A stretch of DNA of 64,000 nucleotides from Pelobates cultripes (taxonomy: Eukaryota > Chordata > Amphibia > Anura > Pelobatidae): the NCBI GenBank assembly GCA_933207985.1, contig OW240918.1, positions 117,546,438 to 117,610,437 of the forward strand, in the 5' to 3' direction. This document shows positions 23,922 to 35,099 of the stretch, one piece after another. The translations under genes were made by a program, and so were the position numbers. The notes under the pieces were generated by a model that saw only the letters and a program-made list of their open reading frames with translations, was not told the DNA's origin and made no database searches. Positions within the stretch are counted from its first letter, which is position 1. Each line of letters begins with the position of its first letter.

Positions 23922-25158
23922 CTAATAATGTGCCTTTGGATCTGTACCATTGTTTAAAGAAACTCACTGAAAACATTTACATTTTTTGGACAATATAAAA
24001 TTAAGTTTAACTTCACCTCGTTAACATGTGTTATGTCTAATCTTTATCAGTAGATCAAAGCTCAGCATTCAGCAGAATGGTGTAAATATGTGTCTAATTA
24101 ATCACATAGGTTATGTTTATGTTGAAGTAACATAAGAAAACATAAGAAAAGTAATCTGAAGTGAGAATCGATAGGTAGGGTATCTACAGGTTGTGAACTT
24201 TGTAAGCATTTTCTTTAAAATAATATATACTTTTACTATAGAATGCAATATTGGGAATTATTCATTCCACCCCCACCCCCCCTCTTCTAAACCTGCAAAA
24301 TAAACTGTAAACCTTTACCAGGAATTTAGCACAGGGTGAAGCCTCCCTCGCTGGATTCCACTCCTCCATTTGATGTCACTGGTACCCACTAATGGTCACA
24401 ATTAAGCATTTGATTGCACTGTTTCTTCGTTTGATGGGTGCATGGGTATGCTTTGAACTAGTGTGTAAGCTGAGGACATTTTGCACGGAATTCTTATTTG
24501 CACCCCTGAACAGAGTTCTGGCTACATCAGTCAAGATGTGTGCTGGGGTGTAACTAGCCTCCAGCACAAAAGTGAAGATATCTCCTCTGCATGGTACAGA
24601 GTTTCTAGGTGAAACACTGAACATACAGATTCCTATCACCATGACTACTTCGAAAAGCAGAAAAACCCTTTAAGCTCTGCAGATCATTAAGACTGCATTC
24701 ACAGTGATCAGCCAGTCAAGTAACTGAATTCCTACTATAATTCAAAAATCCTACGCTAATATGTGTAAAAGTGCTTCATCAATGATTCTTTGGGTCCATA
24801 TAATCACACCTCCCTAAGCTGTAAGATGTTCATTTTAAATGGGAATACTTTCAGAATATTGATCCTCAGGGGATGCGAAAAATATCTGCATGCTACTGCA
24901 AACACTTTCGATAAACACCAAAGAAAAGACATCTTCAAATTCCGTATGTATTTCATTGGACAGATTGAGGGAGATTTATTAAGAGAAAACTGTTGCTATA
25001 TAGGTGAAAAGTTCATAATATTGGTTTCCATGGTAAAACTCCTTAATTAGCCCTTTGCCCAAGAATAGTCTATTTTTTGCCTTGTTAAATCTCGATCTTT
25101 GGATCTAATCATCTATTACCATTCAGCTTTGTGATGTTCTTATTCATGACTACACATG
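23922..25158. other. Unassigned AT-rich sequence
   Basis: No gene, RNA or repeat recognised. Frames at 24376-24642 and 24790-25050 lack family signatures. Confidence 0.4.
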
Positions 25159-25239
25159 CACTGATCAGCCACAACATTAAAACCACCGACAGGTGAAGTG
25201 CATAACACTGATCAAATAGCTACAATGGCAGCTGTCATG

Positions 25240-25512
25240 GGGTGGGATTCATTAGGCAGCAAGTGAATAGCCAGTTTTTGAATTTCATGTGTTGGAAGCA
25301 GGAAAAAGTTCTGAATTACTTTGACAAGGGCTAAATAGTAATGGCTAGATGACTGGGTCAGAGCATCTCCAAAAGAGAAAGTCTTGTGCAGTGTTCCCAG
25401 TATGCAATGGTTACTACTTACCAAAAGTGGTGTAAGGAAAGACAACCAGTGAACTGCTGTCAGGGTCACCCAAGGCTCATTGATGAACTTGGGGAGTGAA
25501 GACTAGCCCGTA
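25240..25512 (+). pseudogene. Tc1 transposase, N-terminal part
   Basis: Just inside the left terminus, this stretch carries the helix-turn-helix region of the transposase that binds the inverted repeats: codons for DWVRASPKE-like and WCKERQPVNCCQGHPRLID-like runs are recognisable across 25330-25500, with frameshifts. The reading continues for about 50 bases at 26871-26918 (CTGTACCTCAAATTGCTGAA) on the far side of the hAT insertion. It cannot give a product. Confidence 0.65.
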
Positions 25513-26862
25513 CAGGGCCGTCTATAATATGATTAGGACCCTGGGCAATGCATTTTCTTGGGCCCCATGGGCCCTGTCCCTGCCACTGCCTCACCCCCCA
25601 ATTACGTCCAACCCGCAATCACACTGACAGACGTACTGGCACATACACACACAGACAGACATTAAAATATTCACAGATACATACTGACACACACAGTCAC
25701 TACACACAAATATATACTGGCAGACATACTGACACACACACAGACATACATACATACACAGACACATACATTAACAGATATACTGACACACACACAAACA
25801 CATACACTGACAGATATACTAAAACACACAGACACATACACTGACAGACACATTGACACACACACACAGGCATACTGACATACACATACACACACACACA
25901 CGCATACTGACATATACACAGACAGACGTAATGGCTGATACAGACAGACATTAAAACATTCACAGATATATACTGACACACACATACACTGACATACAAA
26001 TATATACTGGCAGACATACTGACACACACACAGACATACATACATACATACACACACAGACACATACACTGACAGACATACTGACTGACACACACACAGA
26101 CATACTTACATACACACACAGACATACTGACACACAAAGACATGCTGACACACACAGACATACTGACATACACACAGACAGACGTACTGGCACATACACA
26201 CAGACAGACATTAAAACATTCACAGATACATACTGACACACACATACACTGACACACAAATATATCCTGGCAGACATACTGACACACACGTACACACACA
26301 CACAGAGACATACCTACATACACACACACACACACAGACATACTGGCATACACACAGACATACTGACACACACACACACACAGACATACTGGCACACACA
26401 CACAGACATACACACACAGACCTACTGACATACATTTAGCCACCCTCCAGGTTCTTACCTTTTCCTGGAGGGTGGTTTCCCTGGTCCAGTGGCAGGCTGA
26501 GGCAGATGGGAGTTCTCCTCTGGAACTCCCCTCCTCCCTGCCTTCCTCCTTCCGCGCGGCCATTATCTCCGGTAGGAGGAAGTGACGTCACTTCCTCCCA
26601 GCCGGCTGCAGAACCGGAAGAGGGGCCCGGTCGCGCTGTTTAAGCGCCTCAGCGCCCGACCGGGCCCCTGCTGACACATGCTCCCCGGGTGGCCCTTAGT
26701 GCATGGGCCACCCGGGGAGCCTCCTCAGTCTGCGGGAGCCGCACCGCCCGGTCCATAGGGGCTGCGCAAATCGCGGGGCCCACAGAGCAGCTGCTCTGGG
26801 CCCCCAGGAGCAACTGGGCCCGGGGCAGCTGCCCCGTTTGCCCCGCGTTAAAGACGGCCCTG
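25513..26862. mobile_element. Non-autonomous hAT element, 1350 bp, inside Tc1
   Basis: Ends CAGGGCCGTCTATAATATG and AAAGACGGCCCTG are inverse, and the flanks AGCCCGTA (25505-25512) and AGCCTGTA (26863-26870) form an 8-bp duplication with one mismatch. The interior holds the CA/TG satellite at 25620-26430 and a GC-rich right part (26500-26850) with GGGCCCCAGG-type words. No transposase is encoded. It sits within the Tc1 transposase gene, so it inserted later. Confidence 0.88.
25620..26430. repeat. CA-rich satellite, higher-order repeated
   Basis: Units such as ACACACAGACATACTGACA repeat irregularly. A larger block containing GACATTAAAACATTCACAGA and TATATACTGGCAGACATACT recurs about every 280 bases (near 25660, 25950 and 26210), which suggests a higher-order repeat. 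The long cysteine/valine open frames on the minus strand are translations of this array. Confidence 0.85.
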
Positions 26863-26918
26863 AGCCTGTATCGTCTCATCAAACAGAAGAGCTGCTGTAC
26901 CTCAAATTGCTGAAAAAC

Positions 26919-27438
26919 TGTAACGTTCACTAGGGAAACCTAACACGCAGACAGGAAAGAGTAGAGAGAATTGCAATACCGATCCTTAGAATGGTCGGGT
27001 TATGCAAAAAGGCATAGTCAAAACACGAGCCGAGGTCAAGGGAAACAGAGAGACGGAATAACGAGAGGCAAAGCCAAATATCAGTAACCAGGAAATCCAA
27101 ATAACTATTGCAACGCTCAATGGTAAACCAAAGACCACAACAGGGCACTGAGGCAAGGGAGAGGTTAGCTTATATACACACAGGGTGTGTCTGATTGGCT
27201 AATCTCCAATTAGTGTTAACCACAACACGTGGGAGGAGTTTCTTCCCTCCCTTGTGGTCTCTGAGGTCATCACTGTGTGCCGGGTCACATGATCGGGTCT
27301 GGCACACATAAGGAAGCTGCTCTGGAGCGTGCAGCATCAGACACACTGCCAGTCTGGAGACAGGGACCAGATGATGCCGCTCGCTGTGATGAGGTAAGCA
27401 ACTTCGCCGTGAGTGACACGGGGGCAGGAGACCTGACA
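26919..27438 (-). mobile_element. Solo LTR, 520 bp, inside Tc1
   Basis: Begins TGTAACGTTCAC and ends GAGACCTGACA. Read on the minus strand it has a CCAAT-type box, then a TATATAAGC promoter element near 27165-27175, then a pyrimidine-rich leader, like the LTR at 2362-3030, with which it shares CACGCAG and CCTTAGAATGG blocks. Neighbouring 5-mers AAAAC and TATAC could be a decayed target duplication. The Tc1 sequence continues on the far side, so this is a secondary insertion. Confidence 0.75.
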
Positions 27439-27744
27439 TATACTTAATTCTGACTATGATAGAAAGTTTATAGAAAAAAAACTCATTGAAAACTCATTTT
27501 CAACACTAGTACTATTTAATTTGTCCCCCACATTTTTAGCGTAGGACCCACCAATATTGGGGTACTTTGAAAGTAGTGGTGGGCTTAACAACATATGGCC
27601 ATATGGTGGAACCAAATCCCCATATTTATTCTCAGATAGGCATTTTAGTAGCCTTCTTTGTATTATATTTTTTTTGTAGTCTGAGTGCGCTGCAACTATT
27701 TATTCTCTTATGTATGAAGTTTGGTCACTGCGGCAGCACCTTTC

Positions 27745-28106
27745 ATACAAAATGCACTATGGGAAGAAGGCAGGCCAGCAGAGGCAGTGTTATGCTCTGG
27801 GCAATGCTCTGCTGGGAAACTTTAGGTCCTGGCATTCATGTGGATGTTACTATGACTTGTACCACCTATCTAGAGATTGTTGCAGACCCCATACAACCTC
27901 TCATGTCACTGTTCCCTGACGGCAGTGGCATCTTTTTGGAGGATTATGCATCCTCTCATATTGCAAAAATGTTCAGGAATGGTTTGAGGAACATGACAAA
28001 TAGTTGAAGGTGTTGCCTTGGCCTCCAAATTCCCCAGATCTCAATCTGACTCAGCATTTGTGGGATGTGTTGGATCAACAAATACCATCCATGGAGGCCG
28101 TACCTC
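27745..28106 (+). pseudogene. Tc1 transposase, catalytic part
   Basis: In the frame of 27567-28007 the run LGPGIHVDVTMTCTTYLEIV is followed by FPDGSGIFLEDYASSHIAKM, the region of the second catalytic aspartate (family form QQDNAPCH). In the next frame NSPDLNLTQHLWD shows the place of the third acidic residue (family SPDLNPIEHLWD); the expected glutamate is replaced by glutamine (Q). Inactive by frameshift and residue change. It ends at the hAT-like insertion at 28115. Confidence 0.8.
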
Positions 28107-28114
28107 TCAACTTG

Positions 28115-31100
28115 CAGGGCTGGGATTCCTATGAGTCAGAGTAGGCTCCTGCCTACAGGCACCTGACCACTAGGTGTTCAGCACTTATCTTGTCACGTGT
28201 CTTTCTGAGCATAAAAAAGGCTGGTGGAGAGAGATAAATGCCAGGAGCTTTGGCCTGTGTTCTACCTTAGTCCAATCAGCTTTAATAGCAGAGCTGCATG
28301 AACAGTTATAGATTTTGGAAATTTCAGTGCAGTGCAGAAGGGGTAGCTATCAGTGATGCACACTGTATAACCACTCATAATATAATATAAATTCTGAACT
28401 ACAGAAGACATAGGAGGGAGATTAATTTCCAAATAACCCTTCAAACGCCAGCACTCAAAGGCTAAATATGAAAATAAACTCTTTATCTTAATCCTGTGTT
28501 TAACCCGTCTTAGAAACTACACCTCATGTCAGACATCAAGTCTCCTGGAGGTTTCTGGAGACTCCCGCATTTTGAATGCAGCTCCATGACACACGCTAAT
28601 TGTATACAATATCCCTGAAATCACACACACAATCTGACAGTCAATGTATATCAGATTTTGTGTGTGCGTGTGTGTGTGATTTCAATGACATTATATCTGA
28701 TTTGTGGCCAACTGATAACACATGTTAAATAGGGGCACGGTTAAGAGTGACAGGATCCCTGTAGTATCTGCCAGCAGGGAGGAAGTACCAGCCTGTCACA
28801 TCCTCCCAACTTCACAGAGAGCCACCAGGAGAAATGGAGGGAGGAGGAGGCTGGAGGCAGCTGGAGGCGGAGACACCACCATAGGAAGCAGTATGGAGGC
28901 AGAAGAAAGTCTGGAGTTTCTACATGCTCACTCCCATCAGCCTCAACCAGGATCCCAAGCAAGCCACCCTCTTAGACACAAAAGGTAAGCTAACAGGAGG
29001 GAGGCTGCAAATATAAAAGTTTTAACATGTATGGATAAGTATATCTCTGTGTGTATGTGCCAGTATGTATCTGAGTGTGTGTGTGAGTGTGTGTAACTGA
29101 CTGTGTGTATGTGTATGTGCCAGTGTGTGTATCTGAGTGTGTGTGTGTGTGTGTGTATGTCCCAATGAGTGTATTTGAGCATGTTTATGTATGTGTCAGT
29201 GTGTATATCTATGTGACAAGCTGTGTGCATGTGTTTTTACACAGTCAGTAAACAAAAAGGGGACAAAATGTTTTTAGATACATAAATGAGAAAAGGAAAG
29301 TAAAAGAAGGATTAGTTAGATTAAAAACAAAAGAAGGAAGGTATGTAGAAAAGGATAAAGGTCTAGCTGACTGCCTCAACAAATATTTTTGTTCAGTATT
29401 TACAGATGAAAATGAAGGAAAGAGGCCTCAGTTAGTAAAAAGGACAAATGATTAATTTGTTACATGTGAGTTTACAGAGGAAGAGGTTCTATTTCAACTG
29501 TCAAAAGAAAAGACAAATAAGTCAATAATGATGGAATACACCCAAAGTTATTAAAAGAGCTTAGTGGTGTACTAGCAAAACCATTAACAGATTTATTTAA
29601 CCAATCATTGTTAACAGGAGTTGTTCCAGAAGATTGCAAGTTAGTGAATGTTGTGCCCATTCACAAGAAATGTAGTAGGGAGGAGTCGGGCAACTATAGG
29701 CCAGTAAGCCTTACTTCAGTAGTGGGGAAAGTAATGGAAACCATGTTAAAGGATAGGATTGTTGAACATCTAAAATCACATGGCTTTCAAGATCAGAGAC
29801 AGCATGGGTTTACTCATGCCAAACTAATCTTATTGATTTTTTTGATTGGATAACTAAAATAATAGATCAGGATGGTGCAGTAGACATTGCTTACCTAGAT
29901 TTCAGTAAGGCTTTTGACACTGTTGCACATAGAAGGCTTATCAATAAACTGCAATCTTCAAGTTTGGATTCCAATATTGTTGAATGGGTAAGGCAGTGGC
30001 TGAGTGACAGGCAACAGAGGGTTGTAGTCAATGGAGTATATTCGAAGCATGGGTTTGCATGGGTTTGTCACCAGTGGGGTACCTCAGGTACTTAGACCCA
30101 TTCTCTTTAATATTTTTATTAGTGATATTGCAGAAGGTCTTGATGGTAAGGTATGTCTTTTTGCTGATGATACTAAGATATGTAACAGGGTTGATGTTCC
30201 AGGAGGGATAAGCGAAATGGCAAATGATTTAGGTAAACTAGAAAAATGGTCAGAGTTGTGGCAACTGACATTTAATGTGGATAAGTGCAAGATAATGCAT
30301 CTTGGATGTAAAAACCCAAGGGCAGAGTACAGAATATTTGATAGAGTCCTAACCGCAACATCTGAGGAAAGGGATTTAGGGGTGATTATTCTGATGACTT
30401 AAAGGTAGGCAGACAATGTAATAGACAATAGACAATGTAATACAGCAGCAGGAAATGCTAGCAGAATGCTTGGTTGTATAGGGAGAGGTATTAGCAGTAG
30501 AAATAGGGAATTGCTCATGCTATTGTACAGAACACTGGTGAGATCTCTCACTTGGAGTATTGTACGCAGTACTGGAGACCGTATCTCCAGAAGGATATCG
30601 ATACTTTAGAGAGAGTTCAGAGAAGGTCTACTAAACTGGTTCATGGATTGCAGGATACAACTTACAAGGAAAGGTTAAAGGATCTTAACATGCATAGCTT
30701 GGAGGAAAGACGAGACGGAGGGATATGATAGAAAAATTTAAATACATAAAGGGAATCAACACAGTAAAGAAGGAGACTATATTTAAAAGAAAAGAAACTA
30801 CCACAACAAGAGGACGTAGTCTTAAATTAGAGGGGCAAAGGTTTAAAAATATCAGGAAATATTACTTTACTGAGAGGGTAGTGGGTGCATGGAATAGCCT
30901 TCCAGCTGAAGTGGTAGAGGTTAACATAGTAAAGGAGTTTAACCATGCGTGGGATAGGCATAAGGCTATCCTAACTATAAGATAAGGCTAGGGGCTAATG
31001 AAAGTATTTAAAAAATTGGGCAGACTAGATGGGCCGAATGGTTCTTATCTGCAGTCACATTCTATGTTTCTACAGTCATGTCCTTGTTCATACATATTTG

Positions 31101-31206
31101 GTGGCTGTGTGCTTGTGTGTGTGGGTAGTGTGTTTGTGGGATAGGGGAGCAGGGGGTGCTTTAGAATTTTGTGCTAACAGGTGCCTGACATGTAAATCTG
31201 ACCCTG
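28115..31206. mobile_element. hAT-like element, 3.1 kb, inside Tc1
   Basis: The left end CAGGGCTGGGATTCC and the right end AAATCTGACCCTG are imperfect inverses. Flanks TCAACTTG (28107-28114) and GTGACTTG (31207-31214) share the last five of eight bases and match the Tc1 sequence expected there. The Tc1 reading stops at 28114 and resumes at 31207. A CAGGCACCTGAC block near the left end has an inverse partner near the right end (CAGGTGCCTGAC at about 31179). Contents: TG arrays at 29040-29240, a CR1 fragment at 29240-31072, and unassigned sequence at 28160-29030. No hAT transposase is visible. Confidence 0.68.
29240..31072 (+). mobile_element. 5'-truncated CR1-type LINE with broken reverse transcriptase
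   Basis: Collinear with 9755-7822 on the opposite strand. It begins inside the region before the polymerase and ends with CATTCTATGTTTCTA, the CR1 3' repeat. The polymerase is in pieces: VVPIHKKCSREESGNYRPVS (29608-29853), LFADDTKICNRVDVPGGISE with the catalytic FADD (30031-30402), and the C-terminal block YYFTERVVGAWNSLPAEVVE (30725-30985). A DGIHPKLLKEL-type start is disrupted near 29530. Lies within the hAT-like element. Confidence 0.93.
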
Positions 31207-31370
31207 GTGACTTGCAAGACTTAAAGGATCTGCTGCTAATGTCTTGCTGCCAGATACATTCAGAGGTCTTGTGTAGTCCATGCTTTGACGCAATAGAGCT
31301 GTTTTGGCAGCACGACGGGGTCTTACACGATATTAGGCAGGAATTTTAAATGTTGTGACTGATCAGTGTA

Positions 31371-31725
31371 TATTGAATTACTGCTGTCACTTATGTATGC
31401 AGAATTTAGTCAAACTCTATTGCTTTGTTTACTTTGAAGACCTGTAAAGCTCACTGCACAGTTTTGAATACTATTTGTGTTATTTATTAGTGTCACAGTT
31501 ATAGTGCTATTCACTAAAATGGGAATTGTTTAAAATTTACAGTGTTCCCATTAATGTCTAAATAGTAGCTAAGCTATTAAAAGTCTTGAAAACAGCTACG
31601 CTTCGCTTACTTATCTTACCTGTGCACTCCAGTTACTATTTATATATACAGTGAATAAATGGAAACCTATTGGACCTTTAAAAAAATAAATTTTGCCCAA
31701 GAAAACCGTTTTTACAATAAAAAAA
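31371..31725. other. Unassigned AT-rich sequence
   Basis: No gene or repeat recognised between the Tc1 right end and the next MITE. Confidence 0.45.
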
Positions 31726-32296
31726 AGCAAAAACATGTATTCCTGACCCTATAGTGTTAAAACCACCATCTAGCCCCCCTGGGCCCCTCATGCCTCCATA
31801 AATATAGTAAAAATCTTACTGTATTCAAGCCAGAAGCTGTAGCTCTGCATGCTGTTTGCCTAAAAAAAAAAGCTGTCTGCTGACATCAGCAGAAGTGGTA
31901 GCCTGATCCAATCACAATGCTTCCCCATAGGATTGTCTGAGACTGAAAAAAGGCAGATCAGGGGCAGAGCCAGCACAATTCAAACACAGCCCTGGCCAAT
32001 CAGCATCTCCTCATAGAGACAAATTGAATCAGTGAATCTCTATGAGGAAAGTTCAGTGTCTGCATGCAGAGGGAGGAGATACTGAATGTTTGGATGCATT
32101 TTAGGCAGACATGACCCAGGAAGGTTCTCTAACAGCTATCTGAGGAGTGGCCAGTGAAGTTATCACTAGGCTGTAATGTAAACACTGCATTTTCTCTGAA
32201 AAGACAGTGTTTACAGCAAAAAGCCTGAAGGAAATTATTCTACTCACCAGAACAAATACAATAAACTGTAGTTGTTCTGGTGACTATAGTGTCCCT
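31726..32296. mobile_element. TTAA MITE, copy 2 (left end decayed)
   Basis: Collinear with copy 1: shared blocks include AGGGGCAGAGCCAGCA, CATGCAGAGGGAGGAGATAC and AGGCTGTAATGTAA. The right end GACTATAGTGTCCCT is followed by TTAA at 32297-32300. The left end is altered, with CCCTATAGTG present but in place of the expected terminus there is A-rich sequence. Confidence 0.8.
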
Positions 32297-32300
32297 TTAA

Positions 32301-34558
32301 AATCATTTCCCCTTGTTTTGTAATCAACAGCATAAACAGACAAGTTTGAAATGTTGAAGTTGATTGACTTGAGCATTTTTTGTAACTATTTATCCTTTCG
32401 TTATCAGCATGGACTCAAAACTCTGTGACAAGCCTGTTAATATCATCCTGGACCCCAATCATATCTCCACCTCACAAGCCATGGGGTGCAGGAAGGCTAG
32501 GGGCAGTTACTATCACCAGCAAATTATCTACAGCATTGGATTCGGAACAGGGCTGCCATCAGAAATTGTAGGGCCATTTTTACAGTTCACAGGGCTATCT
32601 CCGAATTTGCCTACAGGGCCTGCCAACAATTCCTCCACCATCTCGCAGACACTTAGAGCTGCAGTAGGTGATGTAGTGTGTGTTGGTAGGGGATGTAATG
32701 TTTGTGTTTAGGGGATGTATTGTGTGTGTGTGTGTGTGTGTATGTGTACAGGATTTAGTGTGTATGTAGTGGAGGCTGTGTGTGTGTGTAAGTAGTGCAG
32801 TTTGTGTATATAGTGGATTCAGTTTGTGTAGTGCATGCAGTGTTGTATAGTGGATCCAGTGTGTGAAAGTAGTTGGTGCAGTGTCTGTGTGTGGACTGAG
32901 ATAGAGGCTGTGTTGTTAGGTGGCAGGGGAGAGAAGCTGTTTATTATTATTATTTTATTTTTTATTTAATATGTGTCCCCCATGCTCTTACCTGTGGTCA
33001 GGGGGTTCCTGCATTCCCTGGTAGTCTGGTAGTATTTGGCAACTCCTGCTGTGTGCCCATGCTTTCATCGCATGCACCGGCAGAAAGCAGCATCGGAGCA
33101 TGCCATAGTAACCACAAGAACACTGACAGCCGGGGATCGTGAGAGAGGGACGACCTAACGGAGGAGGAGACCGACAACCTCCCAGACACACTCTCTAGTG
33201 GTTAAAGAATGTATGTATATATATTTATATGGCTGTGTGTTTACATACATATATTCTTTGCCGTATGGTGCCCGGGCTCCTTTCAGGTGTAAAAAGGTGG
33301 GCATTTCCTGAAAAAAAAGTACTTCTGCCTGTACCCTCCTTAGAAAAAGGTGGGCTTTTCCTGAATCTCTCCTGGTAAATGAAGATCGAATGAGACCACT
33401 ATTTGACTTTTTCTTCTGTTTGTTTATTGTAATTGCATGCGCTTTATGTATGTAATGCATGTATTTCCTTACAATGCAGAATGTGGGCTTTGCTGTTCTC
33501 ATCTGCAGCATTGAAATGACTAAGTTTGCAAGTTGACATTGCTGGTTTAGTTATTTACAGCTTGTATCTGCATTCATTAATGGTTGTTTATTTTTCCCGA
33601 TAAAATGGTTTGAACGTCTCTAGCTGCATTTTTAATGGTAGGATAGCTGCAGTCAAAGATTGGATGGTTCATGTTCTTTCTCACAATGTTTGAAGCTAGA
33701 AAAATTAACAACCGCTGGCAATGTAAAAGTGTGGAAGTGCCTACAGATAATTATTTTAATGTGTACTCTCAAACTGTTTCCAGGGATGCTTATATTTTGG
33801 ATTTTGAACAGTAGCTAACATGAAAATCTTGTTGCACAAAAGCAATGCCCGTAGAACAGATGGGAAATTTATGACTTTGCCTGATACAAATATTATATGA
33901 TTTTAAAATTCAGCTGCGGTCAAACAAACTGGATGCATTACATTTACAGGAACATTCTTAGATATTGTTTTTAAATGTGCTCTAAGCTGTGAATATTATC
34001 TTATAGGACAAAAGAAATAACATCTTCAAATCTAACAGCATGCACATCAATTAAATAATTCATATGATGGAGCAGTTATCAGCATTAGATAAGAAACAAA
34101 TCAGTTGAGAATATCAAGGCGTATATTAGTAAGTAAACACAGATATAGGCCCCCACCGGGCTAGAGCTCTGGGATGACCAATGTGAATTCTGTGCATATT
34201 TCTTTGCGTAGACACTCATTTATTGACTGAGAGCATTCAGCTGATGTTCTCAGCCAATGAATGACTGGTGGGATTGGTATCTGACTTCCGCAGCTTTACA
34301 AAAGTAAGATGTTTTTCAGACTCTATATAGGGAGGCTCGGCACACGGCAGAAACCAAGTAAGTGGCAATCTGTTGTAAGGGGTTCTTCTGACATCATTAC
34401 CATGGTAGCTGACTGTAGTGGCTATGATGCTTGGAGTAACACTTGAAGCTTACCTGCCACATCCGGGTAAAAAAGCTAAACGTCCTTTTAGTTAAAGCAT
34501 CCTTGACATGGCCAGTGAATGGACACTCTAATGGCCATAGCGGTGGATTCTCTGGTAT
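32301..34558. other. Unassigned; TG-rich 32690-32910
   Basis: CAGGGCTGCCATCAGAAATT at about 32547 looks like a hAT-type left end, but I could not find its partner. 32690-32910 is a TG-rich array. 33200-33260 has TATATATTTATATG tracts. The remainder is AT-rich with no supported gene; frames near 33000-33500 have no family signature. Confidence 0.4.
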
Positions 34559-34562
34559 TTAA

Positions 34563-35095
34563 AAGAACACTATAGTGTTAGGATAACAAACATGTAAACC
34601 TGGCACTATAGTGATAAAATCACTGTGTAGGTGATTTTACCTTTCTTTTCTCCCACTTCACACTGGTCTCGCTGTGGTTGGCCCCACCTCGCTCCGCCTC
34701 CTTGGCTGAGATCATCAAACATGATGCGTTAAGCCAATCCAATCCTTTTCCAATACTTTAATTGGGAGGCTATTGCACATACATGCCAGAACGCCGCACT
34801 GCGCCAATCAGCATCTCCTCATAGAGATGCATTGAATCAATGCCTCTCTGTGAGGAACATTCAGCATCTTCAGGCAGAGCATAGAGTTGTTGAATGCCAG
34901 TGCTGCACATTGACACAGGAAGTACCTCAAGTGGCCATCCGAGTGACCGGCACAAGATTTGTAATAAGCTAGCAATGGAAGCACTGTCATTTATCTGAAA
35001 AGGCAGTGTTTTCATTAAAAAGCCTGAAGGGACAGGCTGCAGACAACAGAACAACTGCAAAAATCTATAGTTGTTCTGGTAACTATAGTGCCCTT
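34563..35095. mobile_element. TTAA MITE, copy 3 (533 bp)
   Basis: Lies between TTAA at 34559-34562 and TTAA at 35096-35099. Ends AAGAACACTATAGTG and ACTATAGTGCCCTT are inverse. It shares CAGCATCTCCTCATAGAGAT and the AAAAAGCCTGAAGG block with copies 1 and 2 but is more diverged in the left half. Confidence 0.8.
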
Positions 35096-35099
35096 TTAA

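Larger units (their letters stand above)
25159..31368 (+). mobile_element. Tc1-like transposon split by three later insertions
   Basis: The left terminus CACTGATCAGCCACAACATT (25159 onward) and the right terminus AATGTTGTGACTGATCAGTG (ending 31368, followed by TA) are the same inverted-repeat type as the copy at 377-1270. The element's own sequence is found in pieces: 25159-25512, 26863-26918, 27439 to about 27460, about 27745-28114 and 31207-31368. Between them lie a hAT element, a solo LTR and a hAT-like element carrying a CR1 fragment. About 285 bases at 27460-27745 do not match what I expect of the transposase and may be replaced sequence. Confidence 0.85.

Noticed and set aside
25620..26430. 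CRISPR-like array
   Set aside because: Repeats are short, irregular and run into each other without unique spacers; the context is vertebrate transposon DNA.
25671..26563. Long minus-strand open frames rich in Cys, Val and Ser (up to 287 codons)
   Set aside because: They are translations of the CA/TG satellite in several overlapping frames; open reading follows from the lack of stops in the repeat words.
28616..28684. Inverted TGAAATCACACACACA / TGTGTGTGATTTCA pair as a transposon
   Set aside because: Short, and largely formed by CA against TG tracts; no target duplication found.
31029..31349. 106-codon plus-strand frame starting MGRMVLICSHILCFY
   Set aside because: The start is CR1 3' UTR and the rest crosses into hAT-like and Tc1 end sequence. 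The same MGRMVLIC peptide recurs at each CR1 3' end because of the shared UTR.
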